6,204 nucleotides of DNA from Acetothermia bacterium UBA3571 (GTDB lineage: Bacteria > Bipolaricaulota > Bipolaricaulia > Bipolaricaulales > Bipolaricaulaceae), in contig DFNI01000006.1 of NCBI GenBank assembly GCA_002375995.1, positions 1 through 6,204 of the forward strand, in the 5' to 3' direction. The position numbers and the translations under genes are program-made. Under the pieces are notes generated by a model. The model did not search any database and was not told the origin of the DNA. It saw only the letters and a list, made by a program, of their open reading frames with translations. This document shows, one piece after another, positions 1 to 5,884 of this stretch; position 1 is the first letter of the stretch; each line of letters begins with the position of its first letter.

Positions 1-28
1 GCCCGAGGACGATCACCGCCGCCCGCAT
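1..28 (-). CDS. Possible start of a further minus-strand gene, cut by the window edge
   Basis: Five bases after the epimerase stop codon an ATG (28-26 on the minus strand) opens a frame that stays open to the edge and reads MRAAVIVLG. A short hydrophobic beta-strand ending in Gly is a common beginning for nucleotide- or sugar-phosphate-binding proteins, but nine codons do not identify a family. The ribosome-binding site is weak (GAATGGG just upstream), so initiation would probably depend on coupling to the epimerase. If real, it is the next cistron of the same operon. It could equally be chance reading in untranslated sequence. Confidence 0.3.
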
Positions 29-33
29 CCCAT

Positions 34-1137
34 TCAGCTCACGGTGAAGGACTCACACTTCTTGAGGAAGGCGGGGTCCACCTCGGCCCCCAGCCCGGGA
101 CCTTCCGGCAAGGTAATCCTTCCTCCCTCCCCGTACTCCATCCCCCCCACGATGGGATCCACGGTGTGGGTGAGGGCGGAGTCGAGGTCGGTAAAGCGGA
201 CGATGGGCCGGGCGGCGGCCAAGTGGGCGGCGGCGGTAAGGGCCAGGCGCGTCTCCGACATGCAACCCACCATGCACCCCATGCGGGCCGCCTCGGCCAC
301 GGCGGCGATCTTCAAGGCCATGTGGAGCCCCCCGGACTTGGAGAGCTTGATGTTCAGGTAGTCGCAGGCCTCCGCCCGGATCAATTCCAGGGCGTCGTGG
401 ACGTCGAACAGGGACTCGTCGGCCATGATGGGGATTTGAGTCTTCTCGCGCACCGCCCGCATGGCGGCGAGGTCTCCCGCGGCCACGGGTTGCTCACAGT
501 ACTGGACCCCGAGATCCTCTATCCCCCTCAAGGCCTTTATCGCCGCGTTCCGATCCCAGCCTTGGTTGGCGTCCACCCGTATGGGGATATCGGACCCGAT
601 GGCCTCCCGGATCCTCCTCACCCGCTCGATGTCCTCCTCCGGGGTGGTCCCGAGCTTCACCTTGATGGCGCGGAACCCTTCTTCCTTGAATTTCACCGCC
701 TTCTCGGCCATAGCGGCGGGGTCGTCGATACCGATGGTATCGTCGGTGAACAGCTCCCGGGGGGAGCCCCCGAAGAGCCGGTAGAGGGGGAGCCCCGCGG
801 CCTTGCCCAGGATGTCGTAGAGGGCCATGTCGAAGGCGGAGCGGGCGGTGGTGTTATGGGGGAGGAAGGAGGAGATCTCCCGCAAGCGGGCCTCGATGTC
901 CAGGGGGTCTTTCCCGATGAGGAGGCGGGCCATGTCGCGGGCGGCGGCGAGGCAGATCCTCTGTGTCTCTCCCACGATGGCGGGGAAGGGGCTGCCCTCC
1001 CCCCAGCCGTGGATCCCCTCGTCGGTCTCGATCCTGACGAAGAAGTTCTCCGCCACCTCCGTCACCCCCAGGGCGATGCGGAACGGGGCCACCAGGAGGA
1101 TGTTCGCCTTGTACACCGTGACCTTCACTACGCGCAT
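34..1137 (-). CDS. Dipeptide epimerase (enolase superfamily, L-Ala-D/L-Glu epimerase-like)
   Basis: This is an intact 367-residue cytoplasmic enzyme of the muconate-lactonizing branch of the enolase superfamily. The family epimerises the C-terminal residue of a dipeptide by proton transfer between two lysines, using Mg2+. Visible residues: the KxK motif in IKVKLG (K159, K161); metal ligands D189 (in RVDANQGW), E215 (CEQPV) and D240 (MADES); the opposite-face base K264 (NIKLSKSGG); and a DxD motif at D317/D319 (FTDLD), which in dipeptide epimerases binds the substrate amino group. The N-terminal capping domain is roughly residues 1-125, followed by the (beta/alpha)7-beta barrel. Compared from memory with the Bacillus subtilis enzyme, the position of its R24 is G24 here, so preference for a C-terminal Glu is doubtful. 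The ATG start has a near-perfect ribosome-binding site (GGAGGTGAT, GGAGG seven bases upstream). It is the last complete gene of the minus-strand unit. The neighbours suggest use of imported or murein-derived peptides. Family assignment is firm; exact substrate is not. Confidence 0.93.
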   Translation of the reverse strand: MRVVKVTVYKANILLVAPFRIALGVTEVAENFFVRIETDEGIHGWGEGSPFPAIVGETQRICLAAARDMARLLIGKDPLDIEARLREISSFLPHNTTARSAFDMALYDILGKAAGLPLYRLFGGSPRELFTDDTIGIDDPAAMAEKAVKFKEEGFRAIKVKLGTTPEEDIERVRRIREAIGSDIPIRVDANQGWDRNAAIKALRGIEDLGVQYCEQPVAAGDLAAMRAVREKTQIPIMADESLFDVHDALELIRAEACDYLNIKLSKSGGLHMALKIAAVAEAARMGCMVGCMSETRLALTAAAHLAAARPIVRFTDLDSALTHTVDPIVGGMEYGEGGRITLPEGPGLGAEVDPAFLKKCESFTVS

Positions 1138-1140
1138 TCC

Positions 1141-1149
1141 ATCACCTCC
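1141..1149 (-). promoter_or_regulatory. Ribosome-binding site of the dipeptide epimerase gene
   Basis: The minus strand reads GGAGGTGAT, fully complementary to the usual 16S anti-Shine-Dalgarno end, with seven bases between GGAGG and the ATG at 1137. It lies directly after the truncated serine hydrolase, so the epimerase can be translated independently of that broken gene. It also fixes the epimerase start. Confidence 0.8.
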
Positions 1150-1184
1150 GTGCTAGGAACATGGGTCCCACCAGAATACCGGCC

Positions 1185-1561
1185 CTATATTCGATGGCCC
1201 ACCCGGGGCTCCAGGACCAAACCGGCGGTATGGGAGAGGACCAGGCGGGGGGTGACCCCCGTTTCGCCGGACCGGGAGAAGGGGTTCGGGGGGCGGAAAT
1301 CGGGGAAGTATTGGGAGACCTCGGTGTCGAGGTCCTAAGAGACCTTGTTCCACCAGTTGCATCACCGCCAACGTGGTGAGCATCTTGGTGCATGAGCCCA
1401 CCCGGAAGACGGCGTCCTCGGGCAGCCCTCCATTCCCGGGAGAGGTGCTTCAGGGAGACGATCCCTTCCCGGTCCACCAGCACGTAAGATATGGACGGGA
1501 TCATCTTGTCCTCAAGCTCAAAGGCCACCAGCTCTCGGAGTTTTTCTATTAACTTCCTCAC
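1185..1561 (-). pseudogene. Serine hydrolase of the class C beta-lactamase fold, frameshifted and truncated
   Basis: Translation starts at GTG 1561 with AAGGGGG six bases upstream and gives a normal family N-terminus (about 40 residues, through YVLVDREGIVSLKH). The frame then shifts twice. With one base removed in the CCCGGG at 1435-1440 and one removed at the CC of 1334-1335, the product runs on through FRVGSCTKMLTTLAVMQLVE, which holds the catalytic SxxK motif (S56 and K59 in the repaired protein), and then TPRLVLSHTAGL, the conserved SHTAGL block of this family (Pfam Beta-lactamase, PF00144). It stops at TAG 1187-1185. About 125 residues remain of the 350 or more usual for the family; the Tyr-x-Asn and HxG motifs are gone. 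Intact relatives are penicillin-binding-protein-like hydrolases, D-aminopeptidases or esterases, which would suit a peptide-use operon. As written, the unrepaired frame gives a 139-residue product whose second half is nonsense. The family call is good; the specific activity cannot be told. Confidence 0.82.
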
Positions 1562-1655
1562 CTCATTCCCCCTTGACTGAGATTCCTTGGAAGCTGCAGG
1601 CAGAGTTTGTCCAGCTGCCCGTTCCTTACCCTACCCGAAGTAGATCGAGCGGATC

Positions 1656-2753
1656 CTACAGGCAAGTCCGGAGGGCTTCCACCAGTCGGTCGAACTGCTC
1701 CCGGGAATGCTCCGAGAACACCGCGATCCTGATGGTGCCCACTTCCGGGGCGTCGGAGTAGCCCCGTGGGGGCACGTATTTGACCATGGTCCCCATTTGC
1801 ATGAGCTTTTTCTGGACTTCGCTTAGATCGAGATCCCCGACAGGGCGCAAGGAAATGATGGGCACCGGTGATTCCTCCACCGCAAAGCCCAGCCCCCGGA
1901 GCTTCCCCCGCAGGTAGGCCACATTCCCCCACAGCCGCTCCCTGAGTTCCGGGTGCTCCGAAAGGATCCGGATCCCCTCCGCCGAGGCGGCCGCGGCCGG
2001 GACCGGCGGTGGGCTGGCACCGACAGGGACCCGGACGTTCTGGGAGATTCGCTCCATAAGTTCCTCGTCCCCCGGGATGATGCCTCCGAACCCCCCGAAG
2101 GCCTTGGAGAGGGTTCCCGCGAGGTAACACCGCTCCCCCTCCACGCCCCAGTGCTCCAAGCTCCCCCGGCCGTTCGCGCCCAGCACCCCGACGCCGTGGG
2201 AGTCGTCCACGCAAAGGATCCCCCCGTAAGGGGCCAAAACTTCTACGTAATCCCGGAGGGGAGCCAACGCTCCCGTCACGGGAAAGACCCCGTCGGTGAT
2301 GACCAGGGGGACTTGTCCCGGCCCGAGATGTCCCTTCAGCTTTAGCCGGAGGTCCTCGGGATCCAAATGGGCGAAGGGATGGATGGGCTTCTCCACGGAG
2401 CGGATGGCGTCGAACACGCTGTAATGGGAGACCTCGTCCACGAAGATCACGTGGTACTCTTCCTTCAACGCGTGGACCAAGAAGAAGTTCCCGAAGTATC
2501 CCGAGACCATGTACTTCGCCGCAGGGGTGCCGAAGAAAGTGGAACTCAAACGCTCCACCTCTCGCAGAGGAGGTACGCCCCAACCCGTAGCTGGGCCCAG
2601 GCCATAGTTACGTGCGGCCTCGCAGGCCGCCCGGATCAAGCGCTCGTGACCGTGAAGGCAGTAGTAGCTGGTCCCACAGAAGTAATCGTATTCTTTCCCT
2701 TCTATCCGCATCCGTGGCCCCAGGGGCGACTCAAGAAGGATCTTCTCGTACAC
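1656..2753 (-). CDS. Alpha-oxoamine synthase-family PLP enzyme (BioF/KBL-like)
   Basis: This is a complete fold-type I PLP enzyme, 365 residues from the preferred start, slightly shorter than the 385-400 usual for 8-amino-7-oxononanoate synthase (BioF) or 2-amino-3-ketobutyrate CoA ligase (KBL). The family condenses an amino acid with an acyl-CoA, losing CO2 (KBL excepted in the cleavage direction). Numbering from the longer GTG start at 2771: the PLP lysine is K223 in GTLSKAFGGFGG, the PLP-contacting Asp and His are D189 and H192 in VDDSHGVG, the ring-stacking His is H116 in DEVSHYS, and the C-terminal IRIAVFSEHSREQ block is typical. I prefer the GTG at 2753 because AAAGGAGA stands four to five bases before it, whereas the GTG at 2771 has no ribosome-binding site. 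Odd point: the usual Gly-Ser-Arg...His...Leu-Glu segment is replaced by GWGVPPLREVERL. There are no biotin genes nearby and 30 bases separate it from the permease remnant, so a catabolic or novel acyl-amino-acid role is more likely than biotin synthesis. The substrate is unknown. Confidence 0.87.
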   Translation of the reverse strand: MYEKILLESPLGPRMRIEGKEYDYFCGTSYYCLHGHERLIRAACEAARNYGLGPATGWGVPPLREVERLSSTFFGTPAAKYMVSGYFGNFFLVHALKEEYHVIFVDEVSHYSVFDAIRSVEKPIHPFAHLDPEDLRLKLKGHLGPGQVPLVITDGVFPVTGALAPLRDYVEVLAPYGGILCVDDSHGVGVLGANGRGSLEHWGVEGERCYLAGTLSKAFGGFGGIIPGDEELMERISQNVRVPVGASPPPVPAAAASAEGIRILSEHPELRERLWGNVAYLRGKLRGLGFAVEESPVPIISLRPVGDLDLSEVQKKLMQMGTMVKYVPPRGYSDAPEVGTIRIAVFSEHSREQFDRLVEALRTCL

Positions 2754-2757
2754 CTGG

Positions 2758-2765
2758 TCTCCTTT
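2758..2765 (-). promoter_or_regulatory. Ribosome-binding site that decides the start of the PLP enzyme
   Basis: The minus strand reads AAAGGAGA just inside the longest possible reading frame, four to five bases before a second in-frame GTG (2753-2751). The first GTG (2771) lacks such a site. This places the true start six codons inside the longest frame. Confidence 0.65.
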
Positions 2766-2783
2766 CGTCACGTGGCGCGGGCT

Positions 2784-3164
2784 TTACGGCCCTCGCCTCA
2801 AACGGGGGTCCAGGATATCCCGCACCGCATCCCCGAGGAGGTTGAACCCCATCACCGTGATCAGGATGGCCAGCCCGGGGAAGGTGGTGTACCACCAGTA
2901 GTCCCGGAGGAAGTTTCGGCCCACGCTCACCATGGCCCCCCACCCCGGAGTGGGGGGTTGGGCCCCGAAGCCGATGAAGCTCAATGTGGCGGCGGTGAGC
3001 ACCACCTCCCCGAGGTCCAGGGTAGCCTGTACCACCACGGGGAAGATGCAGTTGGGAAGGATATGGCGCAGCATGATGCGGGTGGACGAGGCGCCGGCCG
3101 CCCGGGCCGCGGCGACGAAGTCGATTTCCCGGATGGAAAGGACCTGCCCCCGGGTAACCCGGGC
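2784..3164 (-). pseudogene. C-terminal part of a DppC/OppC-type peptide ABC permease, fused in frame to a binding-protein remnant
   Basis: The last roughly 125 codons of the long fused frame match the end of a DppC-type inner-membrane permease (BPD_transp_1, PF00528). Visible are the cytoplasmic EAA loop that docks on the ATPase (AAARAAGASS, then RHILPN), the block LSFIGFGAQPPTPGWG, two hydrophobic membrane segments, and the standard ending NLLGDAVRDILDPRLR. A normal DppC has about 280-300 residues and six membrane helices; here the first 160 or so are absent. The first recognisable permease residues are RVTRGQVLSIRE at about 3161, directly after a periplasmic binding-protein sequence. No DppB gene lies between, and no DppD or DppF ATPase follows; the PLP enzyme starts 30 bases later. 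The fragment has no frameshift. It could not form a transport channel alone, so I call it a remnant. Confidence 0.85.
3149..3163. repeat. 15-base inverted repeat at the binding protein/permease junction
   Basis: The sequence CCCGGGTAACCCGGG has perfect seven-base arms (CCCGGGT and ACCCGGG) around one central base. It encodes Arg-Val-Thr-Arg of the permease and abuts the point where binding-protein homology ends. It may have helped the deletion, but it also encodes a conserved permease motif, so coincidence is possible. Confidence 0.5.
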
Positions 3165-4312
3165 GTAGCTTTCCACTTCCACCTTGACCCCGATGTCCGC
3201 CAGGTTTTGCTGTACCACGATGGCCATCTGTCGCCACTCGGGAACTACCGGGGAGTGCATGATGCGCAGGGTGAAGCCCTTCTCGTAGCCGGCTTCCTTG
3301 AGTAGGGCCTTGGCCCGGTCGGGATCGTAGGGGTATTGGTAGACGGGGATGTGTTCAGCGAAACCGATGGGCACCGGTCCCTCCATCCGCACCGCGGTTC
3401 CCTGCCAGATGTAGTCCACGATGCCCTCGTAATCGATGGCATAGGAGATGGCGCGGCGCACCCGGACGTCGTTCAAGTAGGGTCGCTGGCAGTTGAGGTA
3501 GATGTAGTGACAGGAGAAGCTCGGCCCCTCGAACACCCGGATCCCGGGGACGCCTTTGAGGGCCTGGATCTGGTCCACCGCGAGCTTTTCCGCGATGTCG
3601 ATCTCCCCCTTTTCGAGCAACATCCGCAGGTCCTCCGGTTCGGGTACGTAGCGGAGCTCCACCTGGGCGAGCTTGGCTGGCTTCCCCCAGTAGTTGTCGT
3701 TACGCTTGAGCACGAGGCGCATGCCGTGGATCCACTCCGCGGCGTAGAAAGGCCCAGTGCCCACGGTGTGCTCAGCAAGCCAATCCTGGTCCCAGTCGCC
3801 GTTTACCTCGTGCTCCATCCCCCGGGGCTCACGATGCAGCCCTGATCGGTGGCGAAGGCGGAGAGGGCGGGGGCGAAGGGGGCGTGGAGGGTGAACTTCA
3901 CAGTGTACTCGTCCACCACCTCCACGGACTTGATGAACTCGAAGGTGCCGGCGGGGCCCTTGCCGATGGCGAAGAGTCGGTCGAAGTTGAACTTCACTGC
4001 CTCGGCATTGAAGGGAGTGCCGTCGATGAAGGAGATCCCCTTGCGGAGGTGGAAGGTGTGAGTGAGGCCATCGTCGGAAAATTCCCAGGATTCCGCGAGT
4101 CCCGACCTGAGTTTTGTGGACTCGCCCGCGTACTCTACCAGCCGGTCGTAGCAGTAGTAGATGGCCCGCCAGGAGTTGTTGTCCACGGTGATGTGGGGGT
4201 CGAGAGTCTCCGGTTCGGCGGTGACCCCATGACAAGCACATCCTCCGCCCAAGCTCCAAGCCCGAAAACCAACACCACAACACCTATTGACAACCATACT
4301 TTTACTTTTCAT
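3162..4312 (-). pseudogene. Peptide ABC transporter substrate-binding protein (OppA/DppA type), frameshifted and missing its C-terminus
   Basis: This is a periplasmic or surface peptide-binding protein (SBP_bac_5, PF00496) of a Dpp/Opp importer. ATG 4312 follows AAAGGAGG five bases upstream. Three single-base changes break it. Removing one A from the run at 4306-4309 restores a signal peptide (MKVKVWLSIGVVVLVFGLG, then AWA before EDVLV, a likely cleavage site). Adding one G at the run 4225-4228 joins it to GVTAEPETLDPH, the usual mature start. Adding one G at 3819-3823 joins SPGG to MEHEVNGDWDQDW. Family blocks follow: ESWEFSDDGLTHTFHLRKGI, GTPFNAEAVKFNFDR, VGTGPF, DNYW, VRRAISYAID, and YPYDPDRAKALLKEAGY. 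Homology ends at VKVEVESYA (about 3165) after some 380 of the roughly 510 residues expected, and the frame continues straight into a DppC permease tail. It was probably the first gene of the operon. The codons downstream of 3818 stay open, so a shortened hybrid protein could in principle be made from an internal start, but binding or transport function is unlikely. Confidence 0.87.
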
Positions 4313-4479
4313 TAAGGCCTCCTTTCAAGGCAGGTAATAACTGGGTCCTCCCGCGGGCATTCGGGGCACAAGAGGAAGAAGTACCACCTCCTTTAGAGCA
4401 AAGAGTTGCATTATTCCGTTTGCACGTAAGGAGCCCCAACATTATTTTGGATAAATTGCTCCCAGAAAGGGGGGTAAAG
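4313..4479. promoter_or_regulatory. Divergent intergenic region between the peptide-transport and DUF1028 units
   Basis: This 167-base stretch separates the two diverging units and must carry both promoters. On the minus strand GAAAGGAGG (4326-4318) serves the binding-protein ATG at 4312. A second minus-strand AAAGGAGGTGG (4394-4384) has no ATG or GTG at proper distance. On the plus strand AAAGGGGGG (4466-4474) serves the DUF1028 ATG at 4480. A plus-strand promoter candidate is listed separately. I see no convincing minus-strand promoter, operator palindrome or riboswitch. Confidence 0.55.
4420..4448 (+). promoter_or_regulatory. Candidate sigma-70-type promoter for the DUF1028 unit
   Basis: TTGCAC (4420-4425) and TATTTT (4443-4448) are spaced by exactly 17 bases and match four to five of six consensus positions each. 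Transcription would begin near 4455, leaving a short leader of about 25 bases that contains the ribosome-binding site. The region is AT-richer than its surroundings, which helps. This rests on motif inspection only. Confidence 0.45.
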
Positions 4480-5361
4480 ATGAGGACGAGCACGTTTTCC
4501 ATCGTGGCGTACGACCTCGGGACGGGAGAGCTTGGGGTGGCGGCGCAGTCCAAGTTCCTCGCCGTGGGGGCCGCGGTCCCCTGGGCCAAGGCCGGGGTGG
4601 GGGCGGTGGCCACACAGTCCTACGCCAACACCACCTACGGCCCCGAGGGACTGAAGCTCCTGGCCGAGGGGCTTCACCCCCAAGAGGTATTGGAGCGGCT
4701 TACCGCCGCCGACCCCGGGAGGGACCTGCGGCAGGCGGGGATCGTGGACGCAAAAGGCCGGGCCGCGGCCTTCACCGGCGCCAAATGCCTCCCCTGGGCG
4801 GGGCACCTGGTGGGGGAAAACTTCGCCTGCCAAGGGAACATCCTCGCCTCGGGGAAGGTGGTGGAGGCCATGGCCGAGGCCTTCGCCAAGTCCCGGGGAA
4901 CCTTGGCGGAGCGGCTCCTCTCCGCCTTGTTTTCAGCCCAACGGGAAGGGGGTGACCGGCGGGGACAGCAGTCCGCGGTCCTCTTAGTGGTGAAGGAGAA
5001 AGGGGGTTACGGCGGTTTCAACGACCGCTACATCGACCTCCGAGTGGACGACCACCCCCGCCCCATCGAGGAGCTCAAGCGGATCTATGAACTTCACCAG
5101 CTCTACTTCGCCCCGCCCAAGCCTGAGGAACTCGTCCCCTTCACTGAGGATCTGCGCCGCGAGCTCCAGAAGCTCCTCATCTCCCTGGGATACTTCAAAG
5201 GCGAGGCCGATGGGAAGCCCTCCAAAGAATTCGATGAAGCCTTCTTCAACTTCTGCGGCACCGAGAACCTGGAGGAGCACCTGCGCAAGGACGACAAGTT
5301 CGACCTCCGCATCCTCCGCTATATGGAGGGACTGGTGAAGGAGCGCGCATGGAGAGGATAA
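4480..5361 (+). CDS. DUF1028 Ntn-hydrolase-fold protein with a C-terminal peptidoglycan-binding-like domain
   Basis: This is an intact protein of 293 residues. Residues 4-195 match DUF1028 (PF06267), which has an Ntn-hydrolase-like fold; the start TFSIVAYDLGTGELGVAAQS is characteristic, as are SKFLAVG, FACQGN (115-120), GDRRGQQSA (158-166) and LRVDDHPRPIEEL (187-199). Residues about 222-288 form a helical region like the putative peptidoglycan-binding domain PG_binding_2 that often ends these proteins (RRELQKLLISLGYF). No signal peptide is visible, so it is probably cytoplasmic. Its reaction is not established; amide or peptide hydrolysis is the family-based guess. In Ntn enzymes the nucleophile is an N-terminal Thr, Ser or Cys exposed by processing; T3, S4 or T5 are candidates here. 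I chose ATG 4480 rather than the in-frame ATG 4420 because AAAGGGGGG stands five bases upstream, homology begins there, and the candidate promoter would lie inside the longer frame. Its end overlaps the acetamidase start by 13 bases. Confidence 0.88.
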   Translation: MRTSTFSIVAYDLGTGELGVAAQSKFLAVGAAVPWAKAGVGAVATQSYANTTYGPEGLKLLAEGLHPQEVLERLTAADPGRDLRQAGIVDAKGRAAAFTGAKCLPWAGHLVGENFACQGNILASGKVVEAMAEAFAKSRGTLAERLLSALFSAQREGGDRRGQQSAVLLVVKEKGGYGGFNDRYIDLRVDDHPRPIEELKRIYELHQLYFAPPKPEELVPFTEDLRRELQKLLISLGYFKGEADGKPSKEFDEAFFNFCGTENLEEHLRKDDKFDLRILRYMEGLVKERAWRG

Positions 5362-5819
5362 CCCGGGTTAGGTGATCTACGTCATGGATAAGGGGGCCCG
5401 GCCGGTGATTCAGGTGCGGCCCGGGGAAACGCTCTTGGTGGAAACCGAAGATTGTTTCTCCAACCAGATCCGGGAGCCCCTCAGACACCTTCGGGCCGTG
5501 GTTCGACTACTCCCGCGTCAACCCCGCCACTGGTCCCGTCGCCGTGGAGGGCGCCTCCCTGGGGACGTGCTGGAGGTCCGGATCGAAGAGAATCCGGCTC
5601 CCCGAAAAGGGCGTGGTAGCCAGCTACCCCAGCTGGGGGCCCTGGAGGATGAGGTGGCGGATCCCCTGATCAAGATCGTTCCGCTAGACAATGGATACTC
5701 ACAGTTTTCCCCGAGATCTCCCTCCCCCTCGAGCCATGATCGGGGTGATTGGCACCGCGGTGAAGTGCTGCGCCGAGGTGGTGATCCACCTGGAGCTCGT
5801 CCGACGCGTATCCCCTTGA
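5349..5819 (+). pseudogene. Acetamidase/formamidase family gene with many frameshifts and an internal deletion
   Basis: The family (FmdA_AmdA, PF03069) hydrolyses short amides to acid and ammonia. The start is ATG 5349, inside the DUF1028 gene, with GAAGGAG five bases upstream, implying translational coupling. Repairing seven single-base changes restores a good family sequence: +G at 5371-5372, -C at 5477-5480, +G at 5561-5564, -A at 5591-5592, +C at 5640-5642, +T at 5705-5708 and +C at 5734-5735. The repaired product reads MERITRVRVIYVMDKGARPV, then PGETLLVETEDCFSNQI, FDYSRVNPATGPVAVEGA, LEDEVADPLIKIVPLDNGY and EPMIGVIGTA. Family members continue there with a Gly- and Pro-rich segment and the active-site region; here the text jumps to VKCCAEVVIHLELVRR, which matches the strand near the family C-terminus, then a stop (TGA 5817-5819). 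About 115-120 residues of the middle and the last 70 or so are missing. Unrepaired, a GTG at 5372 gives a mosaic frame to 5863 that is not a real protein. Confidence 0.84.
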
Positions 5820-5884
5820 CCCTGCCGGCGAGGCGGGTTGCCATCGGAACCGATTGTGCTTAAGTTTTATGCAGCTCGCGGTTC

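Noticed and set aside
166..1338. A 390-codon plus-strand frame opposite the epimerase gene
   Set aside because: It is the antisense of a gene with all catalytic motifs in place; the translation is low-complexity (Gly, His, Asp, Pro-rich), resembles no family, and has no good ribosome-binding site.
1558..2583. A 341-codon minus-strand frame overlapping the PLP enzyme
   Set aside because: It is a +1 shadow of the PLP enzyme; Arg-, Gly- and Pro-rich text typical of a wrong frame in GC-rich DNA.
2936..2957. Eight-base perfect stem (CCCCCCAC / GTGGGGGG) with a six-base loop, terminator-like
   Set aside because: It lies within the permease coding sequence over the conserved PPTPGWG motif and has no T-run, so codon choice explains it.
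2367..3305. A 312-codon plus-strand frame opposite the permease remnant and PLP enzyme
   Set aside because: It is antisense to two recognisable sequences and rich in His, Asp, Gly and Pro without family motifs.
4325..4411. 28-codon minus-strand frame (MQLFALKEVVLLPLVPRMPA...) before the binding-protein gene
   Set aside because: It has no proper ribosome-binding site and no recognisable family; it overlaps the likely leader region.
4420..4479. Upstream ATG 4420 as the start of the DUF1028 protein
   Set aside because: It would add 20 residues not seen in the family, has no ribosome-binding site, and overlaps the promoter candidate; ATG 4480 has a good site.
5372..5863. A 163-codon plus-strand frame as a real small protein
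   Set aside because: It is a mosaic: acetamidase text appears only in patches and is interrupted by frame changes; the true start is at 5349.
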